This document shows, one piece after another, positions 1 to 8,484 of a DNA stretch of 51,349 nt. Source of the stretch: CAG-390 sp051867815 (GTDB lineage: Bacteria > Bacillota > Clostridia > Oscillospirales > CAG-272); the NCBI GenBank assembly GCA_051867815.1, contig JBJDZD010000066.1, positions 1 to 51,349 on the forward strand, written 5' to 3'. Every line of letters starts with the position of its first letter. Position 1 is the first letter of the stretch. A program made the translations under genes and the position numbers. The notes beneath the pieces are model-generated. The model saw only the letters and a list, made by a program, of their open reading frames with translations. It was not told the origin of the DNA and did not search any database.

Positions 1-510
1 GGCATGGATCTTGTCGGCGAGAACCTTTATGGGTGTTTGATTTGCCGAGAAATTCGGAACGAACGGAATCATGCAATCATAATTGCCGTCGGCGCGGTAG
101 TCACAAACGGGAACGTTCCAATGATCCCACATGCCGCCGAAGAAAATATCCTTCCCGCTCGAAAACGAGCGAGTGTAGCTTTCTGTCCCGTTGTGCCATT
201 TGCCGATACCGTGGCATTGGTATCCTGATTCTCTGAACGTTTGGCACATGGTAGTGTCACATTCGGGAATTTCCTTTCCGTTTTCAACGAGATTGAAAAG
301 CGTTCTCGAAGAATTGATCATAGCGCGGCTGGGCATGCAGACTGCGGAGGCAGTTCCGCCCGGAATATGCGCGTTTGTAAATGATGTGCCGCGAGCAACG
401 AGGCGATCAAGATTCGGGGTTGATATTTCGTTGTTTCCGAGTGCGTGAACGGTATCCCATCTTTGGTCATCCGTGAGTATAAACAGTATGTTGGGTCTTG
501 GGTTGCTCAT
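1..510 (-). CDS. Type I sulfatase, N-terminal 170 residues (cut by window edge)
   Basis: The frame is open from the ATG at 510 to the window edge and gives the N-terminal part of an alkaline-phosphatase-superfamily sulfatase. Visible family signatures are the metal-binding start ILFILTDDQRW (D14, D15), the Cys-type formylglycine motif C58-M-P-S-R62, and GKWH further on. Such enzymes hydrolyse sulfate esters of choline, aryl compounds or glycans. The Cys-type motif needs oxidation to formylglycine by a maturase, and none is visible in this window. No signal peptide is seen, so it is probably cytoplasmic. The start overlaps the stop of the upstream acetyltransferase gene (TAATG), indicating translational coupling. 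Its substrate cannot be told from the sequence, and the C-terminal half is missing only because the window ends. Confidence 0.88.
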   Translation of the reverse strand, partial: MSNPRPNILFILTDDQRWDTVHALGNNEISTPNLDRLVARGTSFTNAHIPGGTASAVCMPSRAMINSSRTLFNLVENGKEIPECDTTMCQTFRESGYQCHGIGKWHNGTESYTRSFSSGKDIFFGGMWDHWNVPVCDYRADGNYDCMIPFVPNFSANQTPIKVLADKIHA

Positions 511-1004
511 TATTCGTCCTCCGATTTTTGATAAGCGATTCGTTCATCGCCGTTTTCAATATGAATTATTCCGCATTTTGTAAATCCGTATTTATTCAGT
601 GCGCGTTGCATCGGGATATTGTCGATGTGCGTATCTATCCTTATATTCTTGCATTTTGAAAACGCAAAGTCAAAGCAGATGCGGCTGATGCCTTTTCCGC
701 GAGCATTATCAGAAACTGCAAGCCGATGAATAACTCCGTATGGCTTGTCGTTGAGCCAGCGGCCGTCATATATTCGGGCGTATGTCGGGTCATTTCCGAT
801 ATCGAAGAAGAATACGGCGAGTATGCCCTCATCGTCAACCGCGTATAGCTTTTGATTATTAATATCTTCTTCAATCTTCCTCTTGGTAGGATGAACGCTA
901 CCCCATTGATCAGGATTTCCAACAGATTTCATAAACGTACGCGCGCTATCGTATATTTCAAGTATTCTGCTTAAGTCCGATGCTTGCGCAAGCCTGATTT
1001 CCAT
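510..1004 (-). CDS. GNAT-family N-acetyltransferase
   Basis: A 164-residue GNAT-fold protein. The acetyl-CoA pyrophosphate-binding motif is seen as RLAVSDNARGKGISR around residues 94-108, followed by NIPMQRALNKYGF, the usual motif B with its N/Y pair. These enzymes transfer an acetyl group from acetyl-CoA to an amine on a small molecule or protein; the acceptor here is unknown. The start at 1004 is set by AGGAGGAAT directly upstream. It has its own predicted promoter (1034-1062) and is the first gene of a two-gene unit with the sulfatase, sharing TAATG with it. Confidence 0.85.
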   Translation of the reverse strand: MEIRLAQASDLSRILEIYDSARTFMKSVGNPDQWGSVHPTKRKIEEDINNQKLYAVDDEGILAVFFFDIGNDPTYARIYDGRWLNDKPYGVIHRLAVSDNARGKGISRICFDFAFSKCKNIRIDTHIDNIPMQRALNKYGFTKCGIIHIENGDERIAYQKSEDE

Positions 1005-1033
1005 GGATTCCTCCTGCTTGAAAGTGTATAATA

Positions 1034-1062
1034 ATTATATCACAATTAATCCGAAAAAGCAA
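1034..1062 (-). promoter_or_regulatory. Sigma-A-type promoter for the acetyltransferase-sulfatase unit
   Basis: On the minus strand, TTGCTT (-35) and a perfect TATAAT (-10) are separated by 17 bp. TGA precedes the -10 and gives an extended -10 element. It overlaps the T-rich tail of the terminator of the preceding operon. Confidence 0.6.
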
Positions 1063-1087
1063 TAGGCAACCGTCAAAAACGGCTGCC
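1053..1087 (-). terminator. Intrinsic terminator of the branched-chain operon
   Basis: On the minus strand GGCAGCCGT/ACGGTTGCC forms a 9-bp stem (one G-U pair) around a TTTTG loop, 7 nt after the stop of the last gene. It is followed by TATTGCTTTTT. This closes the long operon that starts at the T-box near 11950. Confidence 0.75.
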
Positions 1088-1094
1088 TGATGCT

Positions 1095-3623
1095 TTATGC
1101 AGTTACTATCTTTGACGCCTTTTGGAGCCCCAGTTTTTCAACTGCAGCTTCGCGCATCTTGTATTTGAGAATTTTTCCTGCGGCGTTCATCGGGAAGGAA
1201 TCAACGAAGTCGATATATCTGGGAACCTTATGGCGCGCCATGTGATCTCTGACGTACGCCTTCATTTCCGCTTCGGACATTTCTTCGCCTTCCTTGAGGA
1301 TAACGCAAGCCATAATCTCCTCGCCGTATTGCTCGTCGGGAACGCCGATTACCTGAACGTCCTGAACCTTCGGGTGAGTGTAAATGAACTCCTCGATCTC
1401 CTTGGGATAGATGTTTTCGCCACCGCGGATTATCATGTCCTTGAGGCGACCGGTGATGCGGTAATTGCCTTCCGGCGTACGGCATGCAAGGTCGCCCGTG
1501 TGTAGCCAACCGTCGGAATCTATGGCAGCTTCGGTTGCCAGGGGCATCTTATAATAGCCCTTCATGATATTGTAGCCTCGCGCAACGAATTCGCCGTTAA
1601 CGCCGTCCGGAACCTCTTCGCCGGTATCGGGGTCAATGACCTTACATTCAATTTCGGGGAGCGCACGTCCGACGGTGCCGACACGGACCTCGATGGGGTC
1701 GTCCGTTGAACTCATGGTGCATCCGGGAGATGCTTCGGTCTGACCGTAGACTATCGTGATCTCGGACATATTCATCTTTTCGACAACGTCCTGCATTACC
1801 GAAATCGGGCAGGGGCTTCCGGCCATAATGCCGGTTCGCATGTATGAGAAATCGGTCTTGGAAAAATCATCGTGACCGAGAAGCGCGATAAACATCGTGG
1901 GAACACCGTGGAAGCAGGTTATATGCTCGCTGTTTATGCAAGCAAGGGCGGGCTTGGGTGAGAAGTAGGGAAGCGGACAGATCGTTACCCCGTGCGTCAT
2001 TGCGGCGGTCATTGAAAGCACCATTCCGAAGCAATGGAACATGGGAACCTGTATCATCATGCGGTCGGCTGTCGAAAGGTCCATTCTGTCGCCGATGCAC
2101 TTGCCGTTGTTGACGACGTTATAATGCGTGAGCATAACACCCTTGGGGAAGCCGGTGGTGCCGGATGTGTATTGCATATTGCATACGTCATGCGGAGATA
2201 CGGAGGCGGCAAGTCTGTTGATTTCGTCAAGCGGCGTGCGTGACGCCCTGAGAAGTGCTTCTTCCCATGTAAGACAGCCGGGCTTTTTGAATCCGACGGT
2301 AATAATATTTCTGAGGAAGGGAAGGCGCTTGCAATGGAGCGGGTCGCCGGCCTTTGCGTTGATATGCTCGGGGCAAAGCTCGCTTATGATACCGCTGTAA
2401 TCGGAATCGCGCCAGCCGTCAATCATGATGAGTGTGTGAGTGTCCGATTGGCGGAGCAGATACTCGGCTTCGTGAATCTTGTAAGCGGTGTTCATCGTTA
2501 CAAGAACGGCGCCGATCTTGGTAGTTGCCCAAAAAGCAATATACCATTGCGGAACGTTGGTTGCCCAAACGGCTACGTGATGTCCGGGGCGCACGCCGAG
2601 GGAAACGAGCGCACGAGCAAAATTGTCGACGTCATCGCGAAATTCCGAGTAGGTACGCGTGTAATCAAGAGTGGTGTACTTGAAAGCATACTGATCGGGG
2701 AATTCCTCAACCATTGCATCAAGAACTTTTGGAAATGTCAGATCTATAAGGGCTTCCTTTTTCCAAATGAACTTACCGGTACCCGCCTTGTTGCGATAAA
2801 GGGATTTCTTTGCTTTTGCCGGATTATCGACTCTGCGCATGTAGTTTACAAAGTGCGCGTAAATAACGTCAATATCGGTTATGTCTTCAAACCACTCAGG
2901 TTCCCACTCAAGCGAAATAAAGCCGTCGTAGTTGACGGAACGGAGCGAATTCATCATATCCTTGATCGGAAGTTCACCGTCGCCTATAAGGCAATATTCA
3001 AGATCTGGGCCGACATGGTGCGAATCCTTGATGTGTACGTGTTTGACATAAGCTCCGAGATTGGTTATTGTCGTTGACGGCTTTTCATCAGCCGAGAAAA
3101 AAGTGTGATACATATCCCAGAGCGCACCAAGGTTATCGGAAGCGAAATAATTGAGAATGTCACGAAGCTCTGCGGTGTTTGAAAACAGTCCCACAGTCTC
3201 AATAAGGATAGTGATACCTTTCGTTTCGGCCAGAGGAAGCACTTTCTCAAGGCAAGCAATCGTGTTTTCCTTGTCGTTTCCGCCGGTATTTGTTGCCGCG
3301 TGCAAACGAATATAGGGTATTTTGAGATTTGATGCCGTCTGAAGTGAATCCTCAATTTCTTTTATGTTGCTTTCAAATTCATTCTCATTGCAAATTGCGA
3401 TATTGCAAGCAACATCAAGGCAGGGGATGGAAAGACCGAGCGAGTGGAGCGTGCGATTTACGGAAAATGAATTTTGCGGGTCAAACGGATCGTCTGCACT
3501 TTTGAAAGCGCCGGTTTTCTTATTGTGAAGCTCAATGCCGTCAAAGCCAAGCTCGGTGGCAATGCTGCAATAGTCGTGCCAGGAGTAATCCTCCCAGCCC
3601 TTTACCGAAAACGAGAGTTTCAT
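1095..3623 (-). CDS. Fusion: sugar-isomerase-like TIM barrel + acyl-CoA synthetase
   Basis: This 842-residue protein joins two domains that are normally separate. Residues 1 to about 275 are a xylose-isomerase-like (AP endonuclease 2) TIM barrel. They carry a plausible metal-ligand set: E142 (ILIETVG), D170 (ALWDMYH), H195/H197 (HVHIKD) and E239 (SLEWE). From about 285 onward it is an AMP-forming acyl-CoA synthetase with the P-loop YTSGTTGFPKG (about 485-495), YGQTEAS, GWLHTGDLA, the GRLKDMIIRGGENIYP hinge and the catalytic Lys817 in GKILK. The second half should activate a carboxylic acid to its CoA thioester; the barrel's substrate is unknown. The ATG overlaps the stop of the LeuA-like gene (ATGA), and a terminator follows. 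Its synthetase half is not closely like the two HTH-cupin synthetases upstream. Confidence 0.88.
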   Translation of the reverse strand: MKLSFSVKGWEDYSWHDYCSIATELGFDGIELHNKKTGAFKSADDPFDPQNSFSVNRTLHSLGLSIPCLDVACNIAICNENEFESNIKEIEDSLQTASNLKIPYIRLHAATNTGGNDKENTIACLEKVLPLAETKGITILIETVGLFSNTAELRDILNYFASDNLGALWDMYHTFFSADEKPSTTITNLGAYVKHVHIKDSHHVGPDLEYCLIGDGELPIKDMMNSLRSVNYDGFISLEWEPEWFEDITDIDVIYAHFVNYMRRVDNPAKAKKSLYRNKAGTGKFIWKKEALIDLTFPKVLDAMVEEFPDQYAFKYTTLDYTRTYSEFRDDVDNFARALVSLGVRPGHHVAVWATNVPQWYIAFWATTKIGAVLVTMNTAYKIHEAEYLLRQSDTHTLIMIDGWRDSDYSGIISELCPEHINAKAGDPLHCKRLPFLRNIITVGFKKPGCLTWEEALLRASRTPLDEINRLAASVSPHDVCNMQYTSGTTGFPKGVMLTHYNVVNNGKCIGDRMDLSTADRMMIQVPMFHCFGMVLSMTAAMTHGVTICPLPYFSPKPALACINSEHITCFHGVPTMFIALLGHDDFSKTDFSYMRTGIMAGSPCPISVMQDVVEKMNMSEITIVYGQTEASPGCTMSSTDDPIEVRVGTVGRALPEIECKVIDPDTGEEVPDGVNGEFVARGYNIMKGYYKMPLATEAAIDSDGWLHTGDLACRTPEGNYRITGRLKDMIIRGGENIYPKEIEEFIYTHPKVQDVQVIGVPDEQYGEEIMACVILKEGEEMSEAEMKAYVRDHMARHKVPRYIDFVDSFPMNAAGKILKYKMREAAVEKLGLQKASKIVTA

Positions 3624-5029
3624 GCTTGCATCTCCTCGTAAACGATCTTATTAACTGCGCTGATATAGGCGCGAATGCTTGCTCCGATTATATCGGTGGA
3701 AATACCGTTGCCTGAATAAATCTTTGCTCCGGCGCGGAGCTTAACGAGTGCCGAGCCGAGAGCCTGCCTGCCTTCGGTGACGGACTTGATCTGAAAATCA
3801 TCAAGCTCGTAATGGTGGCCGAGAATTTGTTCTATTGCCATGAAGGCGGCGTCGATCGGACCGTCTCCGACGCTTACGCCGTTGAATACCTCGCCACCTT
3901 TATCGAGGGTGATCTGCGCAGTTGAGTTGATAACATTACCGCTGTTTATAACGTAACTCTTGAGAATATAGGTTGGCGCGACCTGCATTGCGGCGCTGGC
4001 AACGATTGCGTCAAGCTCGGCAGCCTCGACGTTCTTCTTGGCGGCAACGGTGCAAAATTCCTCGTACACGCGCATTGCATCTTCCTCGGAAAGCTCATAT
4101 CCGAGCTTGGAAACTGCATCCGTAACGGTTGCAATATCGTCGCCGGCACGCAAAATGATGCCGCTTCCCTCCGATGTGTCGTCATCCGACTTTGTCAGTT
4201 CTTTCTTGGAATTAATGATCCAATCAATCAGAGAAATGAGACGCTTGATCTCGGTCTGCCTGATGGAGGTTTCAACATTCAACTCAAGTCCTCTTGCGGA
4301 TATGAACTTAGCAAAATCCGAAACAGAAAGGGAATTGGATTCGCACGATGCGCATTTTACCTCGGATATGGGCAAATTGATAACTGCCGCAGTATTGGCA
4401 AGGGCAAGTGACAGCATATCCGAGCATTCAACGGCAATTTGTGCCTCGGAAAGCTGTGGAACGTTTTCAAATATCGTGTTTACAAACGCGATAAATTCAT
4501 CGGGGATCATTTTGCCTGCTGTGTCGGAAAGCGTGATCACCTTGGCTCCGCAGGTCAAAGCGGTTTTGATAGCCTGCGCAAGGAATGGAATCTCGGCACG
4601 CGTTGCATCTTCCGCAACGAACTCAACCTCTGCGCCGTATGCAGATGCTTTTTTGGTGAGATTTTCAATCATCTCAAGCACCACCGGCGGCTTCTTGCGG
4701 CAGAAGTATTCCATTTGCACGGGTGACGTGGGTACGCGAATTTGAATTCGAGCTTTTGAACCGTCCGTGATTGCTGTTGAGGCAATATCAATCGCCGATT
4801 CTTCAAATCCAACGGGAATGGCAAGCTTTGCGTGATTTAAGAATGAACTGATGGTTCTGGCAAGGAGAACGTCGATCTTTTCATTCACAATGGGGGCAAA
4901 TTCGATGACGTCAACCTTCATGCGGTCAAGTGTACGCGCAATCTCCATTCTTTGCTTGAAAGAGAGAGGTGAAGCGCTTACACCGGAATTGAACCTGAGG
5001 GTTGAGTCAGCTATTTTTATTGTTTTCAT
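3620..5029 (-). CDS. LeuA-like (isopropylmalate/citramalate synthase family) protein, probably catalytically dead
   Basis: This 469-residue protein follows the layout of 2-isopropylmalate synthase. A DRE-TIM barrel fills residues 1 to about 270, and a LeuA dimer/regulatory domain lies at about 350-465 (GDGPIDAAF, STDIIGASIRAYISAVN). AEDATR (139-144) and LSDTAGK (167-173) are kept. The metal ligands are not. The family's TLRDGEQ reads TLRFNSG, putting F13 where Asp binds the metal, and the HxH pair reads E201-C-S203. The GERAGN loop is also lost. I infer no Claisen-condensing activity. The intact regulatory domain may sense a branched-chain amino acid, or the protein may act as a partner subunit. 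RBS GGAG lies 6 nt before ATG 5029. It sits between ilvE and the TIM-barrel/synthetase fusion in the same operon. Confidence 0.8.
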   Translation of the reverse strand: MKTIKIADSTLRFNSGVSASPLSFKQRMEIARTLDRMKVDVIEFAPIVNEKIDVLLARTISSFLNHAKLAIPVGFEESAIDIASTAITDGSKARIQIRVPTSPVQMEYFCRKKPPVVLEMIENLTKKASAYGAEVEFVAEDATRAEIPFLAQAIKTALTCGAKVITLSDTAGKMIPDEFIAFVNTIFENVPQLSEAQIAVECSDMLSLALANTAAVINLPISEVKCASCESNSLSVSDFAKFISARGLELNVETSIRQTEIKRLISLIDWIINSKKELTKSDDDTSEGSGIILRAGDDIATVTDAVSKLGYELSEEDAMRVYEEFCTVAAKKNVEAAELDAIVASAAMQVAPTYILKSYVINSGNVINSTAQITLDKGGEVFNGVSVGDGPIDAAFMAIEQILGHHYELDDFQIKSVTEGRQALGSALVKLRAGAKIYSGNGISTDIIGASIRAYISAVNKIVYEEMQA

Positions 5030-5046
5030 TGAAATCTCCGAATAGT

Positions 5047-6111
5047 TTATTTAACGGGATATATCCATCCGCGAGTGTCGGCAATCTTGCCCCATTGAAT
5101 ACCGGTGAGAGTATCATAGAGCTTTTGCGTTGTCCGGCCAATCTTTCCTTCATTAATGGTGTAGGTTTTTCCGTTATAAAACAGCTCGCCGATGGGTGAA
5201 ACGACTGCAGCGGTTCCGCAGCCCCAGCCTTCCTTCAGATCGCCGCTCTCGAGAGCGCCGATAAGCTCGTCAATTGAGATAAGCCTTTCGGAAACTTTTG
5301 CGCCCTCGTCTCGAAGGATCTGTAGGATGGATTTTCTCGTAATACCGGGAAGAATGGAGCCGGTAAGTGCGGGGGTAACGATCTCGTCGCCGATCTTGAA
5401 CATTACGTTCATGGCACCGACTTCCTCAATATATTTGCGCTCAACGCCGTCAAGCCAAAGCACCTGGGAGTAGCCTGCCTGCTCGGCTTTTTCGCCTGCA
5501 CGGTTGGAGGCACCGTAGTTGCCGCCACACTTTGTGTAACCGGTACCGCCGCGAACGGCACGGACGTCCTCCGTTTCAATCATTATCTTAACCGGGTTAA
5601 TGCCTTCTTTATAGTATGAGCCGACGGGAGAAAGGATGATGATGAAGCAGGAACGGTCGATGGAGTGCACGCCGAGCTTTGGGTCTGCACCGAAGAGGAA
5701 CGGTCGAATGTAAAGCGAGGTTCCGGGAGTATGTGGAACCCAATCGGCATCGATCTTGATAAGCTCGGTAAGAGCCTTGAGTGCAAACTCCTCATCAACG
5801 AGAGGAAGCCGCATTCTCTCGGCGGATGAATTAAGCCTTGCAAAGTTTTCTTGGGGTCTGAAAAGCTGTATTGAGCCGTCAGCGATTCTGTAAGCCTTCA
5901 TGCCCTCGAATATCTCGGCACCGTAGTGGAAGACCGTGGATGCGGGATGAAGCGATAGATTTCCGAAGGGAACTATTCTTGCATCATGCCAACCCTTCTC
6001 ACGGGTGTAATCCATGATGAACATATGATCGGTAAAATACTGACCGAAGCCAAGAGAAGATTCATCGGGCTTTGGATTCGGTGTTGTGTTTTTGATAATT
6101 TTGATATCCAT
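5047..6111 (-). CDS. ilvE: Branched-chain amino acid aminotransferase
   Basis: A 354-residue fold-type IV PLP aminotransferase of the longer bacterial/eukaryotic BCAT class. It starts with the typical GFGQYFTDHMF region, has FHYGAEIFEGMKAYR, and the PLP lysine lies in GYTKCGGNYG. It reversibly exchanges the amino group between glutamate and the 2-oxoacids of valine, leucine and isoleucine in the cytoplasm. Its place directly after the 2-oxoacid:ferredoxin oxidoreductase subunits suggests the two enzymes share the 2-oxoacid pool. That fits either amino acid breakdown to acyl-CoA or synthesis from acyl-CoA. The Val T-box at the head of the operon favours synthesis. The start at 6111 has AGGAA upstream. 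Confidence 0.93.
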   Translation of the reverse strand: MDIKIIKNTTPNPKPDESSLGFGQYFTDHMFIMDYTREKGWHDARIVPFGNLSLHPASTVFHYGAEIFEGMKAYRIADGSIQLFRPQENFARLNSSAERMRLPLVDEEFALKALTELIKIDADWVPHTPGTSLYIRPFLFGADPKLGVHSIDRSCFIIILSPVGSYYKEGINPVKIMIETEDVRAVRGGTGYTKCGGNYGASNRAGEKAEQAGYSQVLWLDGVERKYIEEVGAMNVMFKIGDEIVTPALTGSILPGITRKSILQILRDEGAKVSERLISIDELIGALESGDLKEGWGCGTAAVVSPIGELFYNGKTYTINEGKIGRTTQKLYDTLTGIQWGKIADTRGWIYPVK

Positions 6112-6133
6112 TCTTCTGTGTTCCTTTCATAAA

Positions 6134-6667
6134 TCAATAGTTGTAGCCAAGCTCAATGGTTGCAAGGTTGGTGTCTATGAGGTCGCGGCGCTTTGCCGAA
6201 ACGATCTTCTCAAACATTGCTCTCATTCCGTCGAGGCTGATCACATTTGTTTCCTTGATGACCTTTCCGAGAAGTACCATGTTTGCAAGCGTGGAAACGC
6301 CGGCATCGGATGCCATCTTTGTTGCCGGAATGTAGTAGACGTCAACATCGGTTCGCTCTACCTTGCGGTCGATGAAGGTTGAGTCGATGAAAATCTTGCC
6401 GCCGGGAACAACTGCATTTTCATATTTATCGAGCGAGGGAAGATTCATAACGAGGAGTATATCCGGGTTCGAAACAATGGGCGAGCCTACGGGCGTGTCG
6501 CTGAGAATTACGCTGCAGTTTGCAGTTCCTCCGCGCATTTCGGGGCCGTAGGAGGGGAGCCAGCTGACTTCCTTGCCTTCGTACATGCCCTTGTATGCAA
6601 GCATCTTACCGGTGAAGAGAACGCCCTGACCGCCAAATCCCGCAATCAAAATCTGATTCGTTTTCAT
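6134..6667 (-). CDS. 2-oxoacid:ferredoxin oxidoreductase, gamma subunit (2-ketoisovalerate type)
   Basis: A 177-residue pyruvate/ketoisovalerate oxidoreductase gamma-family protein, with the nucleotide-binding-like start GFGGQGVLFTGK and the SYGPEMRGG(T)A motif that contacts CoA in this family. It forms the CoA-binding part of the heterotetramer that interconverts 2-oxoacid plus CoA with acyl-CoA plus CO2, using ferredoxin. It is the last of four adjacent subunit genes (delta, alpha, beta, gamma). The start at 6667 follows GGAGG with an 8-nt spacer. Confidence 0.9.
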   Translation of the reverse strand: MKTNQILIAGFGGQGVLFTGKMLAYKGMYEGKEVSWLPSYGPEMRGGTANCSVILSDTPVGSPIVSNPDILLVMNLPSLDKYENAVVPGGKIFIDSTFIDRKVERTDVDVYYIPATKMASDAGVSTLANMVLLGKVIKETNVISLDGMRAMFEKIVSAKRRDLIDTNLATIELGYNY

Positions 6668-6670
6668 CGG

Positions 6671-7414
6671 TCATGCCTCCTTTGTTTTATCCTTATAAAC
6701 GCCGAGCGGATAATAAGGTATCATTTTTTCTTCAACGAACTGAAGAGCGGCATCGGGTGTAAGTCCCCAGTTGGTCGGACAGGTCGAAACGACTTCGACC
6801 AGTGAGAAACCGACGCCGTTTATCTGATTTTCAAATGCTTTCTTAATTGCTGCTTTCGCCTTGCGTACATTCTTGACGTTATTAACGGCAACTCTTTCAA
6901 GGTATGCGGCGCCGTCAAGCTGAGAGAGCATCTCGCATACGCGAATGGGGTAGCCGGCAACCTTGGTGTCGCGTCCGTAGGGTGAGGTCTGCGTAACCTG
7001 ACCGGGCAGAGAAGTGGGTGCCATTTGACCGCCCGTCATACCGTAGATTGCGTTATTTACGAAAATGACGGTGATGTTTTCGCCTCTGGTGGCAGAATGA
7101 ACGGTCTCGGCCATACCAATGGAAGCGAGGTCTCCGTCGCCCTGATATGTAAATACGAAGTTGTTCGGGTCGGAACGCTTGACACCGGTAGCAACGGCGG
7201 GCGCACGTCCGTGAGCCGCCTGAACCATATCACATGCAAAATAATTGTACGCCATTACAGAGCAACCAACGGAGGCAATACCGATCGTATTGCCTTCTAT
7301 GCCAAGCTCATCAATTGCTTCCGCTACAAGACGGTGAATGATACCGTGGGTGCATCCGGGACAATAATGAAACGGCGCATCTGTGAGCGCGTGTGGCTTA
7401 TCAAAAACGACCAT
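6671..7414 (-). CDS. 2-oxoacid:ferredoxin oxidoreductase, beta (thiamine-PP) subunit
   Basis: A 247-residue TPP-binding subunit. CPGCTHG near residues 18-24 matches the family's start. The TPP/Mg motif runs from GDGDLASIG to NNAIYGMTGGQ with the usual spacing. It carries the thiamine diphosphate that attacks the 2-oxoacid carbonyl. The ATG overlaps the alpha-subunit stop (TAATG), so alpha and beta should be made in equal amounts. The whole set matches 2-ketoisovalerate (VOR) or 2-ketoglutarate (KOR) enzymes in subunit layout. The alpha-subunit sequence and the ilvE neighbour favour VOR. Confidence 0.92.
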   Translation of the reverse strand: MVVFDKPHALTDAPFHYCPGCTHGIIHRLVAEAIDELGIEGNTIGIASVGCSVMAYNYFACDMVQAAHGRAPAVATGVKRSDPNNFVFTYQGDGDLASIGMAETVHSATRGENITVIFVNNAIYGMTGGQMAPTSLPGQVTQTSPYGRDTKVAGYPIRVCEMLSQLDGAAYLERVAVNNVKNVRKAKAAIKKAFENQINGVGFSLVEVVSTCPTNWGLTPDAALQFVEEKMIPYYPLGVYKDKTKEA

Positions 7415-8472
7415 TATTCAATTCCTCCTGCTTCTTTGATTTTAGCGAGTACCTCATTGGGCGTGGGAATCATACCGCCGGCACGGTTGCAGAGCAGTAC
7501 CGGCTTGCGGCAACGAGTTGCAAGCTCTACGTCCTCGATCATCTGCCCCATGGACATTTCAACCGTAATGAATGCCTTAGCGGTGAGCGAGAGCTTTTCA
7601 AGCGTTGCCTTGGGGAAGGGCCAAAGAGTGATGGGACGGACAAGACCGACCTTAATGCCCTCGGCACGTGCCGAGGCAATGGCGTTCTTTGAAACTCTCG
7701 ATGCAATGCCGTAAGCAACGACGACGATTTCGGCGTCATCCGTCATGTATTCCTCAACGAGAACTTCGTTTTCCTCAACTGTCTTATATTTCTTGTATCT
7801 CTCAAAATTGAGCCTCTCAAGCTCCTCGGGAACGAGTGAGAGCGAATTAATGATGTTGTGGGGGCGCGCCATCTTGGTTCCGGTTACAGCCCAGGGCTTG
7901 TCGTATGTAGCTTGCTCGGAAACGTTGAGAGCAACAGGCTCCATCATCTGACCCATCGTGCCGTCCGCGAGAATCATTGCAACCATGCGGTATTTTTCGG
8001 CAAGGTCGAAGCCCTTAACAGTAAGAGAAGCCATTTCCTGAACGGATGCAGGGGCGAGAACGATGTTTCTGTAATCACCGTGACCACCGCCCTTTGTTGC
8101 CTGGAAATAATCCGACTGAGAAGGCTGAATTCCGCCGAGTCCGGGGCCGCCGCGCTGAACGTTGACTACAAGCGCGGGAAGATCACAGCCTGCAAGATAG
8201 GAAATACCTTCGGATTTAAGTGAGATGCCGGGGCTGGAGCTGGAAGTCATAACGCGCTTACCGGTAGCGGCAACACCGATTACCATGTTGATAGCGGCAA
8301 TTTCACTTTCCGCCTGGAGGAAAGTTCCGCCGATCTTCGGCATTCTCTTAGCCATATATGCCGCAATCTCGGTTTGAGGTGTAATCGGATATCCGAAATA
8401 GTGGCGGCAGCCTGCCATGATGGCAGCTTCGGCAATAGCTTCATTGCCCTTCATCAATACTTTATCAGCCAT
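7414..8472 (-). CDS. vorB: 3-methyl-2-oxobutanoate:ferredoxin oxidoreductase alpha subunit (VorB-type)
   Basis: A 352-residue pyrimidine-domain subunit. Its start, with GNEAIAEAAIMAGCRHYFGYPITPQTE, and the QRGGPGLGG segment are typical of Clostridia proteins named VorB. In established chemistry VOR converts branched 2-oxoacids (from Val, Leu, Ile) to isobutyryl-, isovaleryl- or 2-methylbutyryl-CoA with reduction of ferredoxin. In rumen anaerobes it also runs in the opposite, reductive-carboxylation direction. It has a strong AGGAGG seven bases before ATG 8472. It lies 12 nt after the ferredoxin-like delta gene and overlaps the beta gene by 1 nt. A 2-oxoglutarate preference cannot be excluded from the sequence alone. 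Confidence 0.88.
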   Translation of the reverse strand: MADKVLMKGNEAIAEAAIMAGCRHYFGYPITPQTEIAAYMAKRMPKIGGTFLQAESEIAAINMVIGVAATGKRVMTSSSSPGISLKSEGISYLAGCDLPALVVNVQRGGPGLGGIQPSQSDYFQATKGGGHGDYRNIVLAPASVQEMASLTVKGFDLAEKYRMVAMILADGTMGQMMEPVALNVSEQATYDKPWAVTGTKMARPHNIINSLSLVPEELERLNFERYKKYKTVEENEVLVEEYMTDDAEIVVVAYGIASRVSKNAIASARAEGIKVGLVRPITLWPFPKATLEKLSLTAKAFITVEMSMGQMIEDVELATRCRKPVLLCNRAGGMIPTPNEVLAKIKEAGGIE

Positions 8473-8484
8473 GATGGTTCCTCC

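Noticed and set aside
2334..3077. 247-codon open frame on the plus strand
   Set aside because: Lies opposite the TIM-barrel/synthetase fusion, has no RBS and no recognisable protein; shadow of the real gene. The same holds for the 235-codon frame at 4038-4745 and the 229-codon frame at 7025-7714.
1095..3623. Fusion as an assembly or frameshift artefact joining two genes
   Set aside because: The linker between barrel and synthetase is in frame with normal codon use, no stop or RBS lies at the junction, and both ends align with their families. Assembly error is not excluded but nothing in the sequence points to it.
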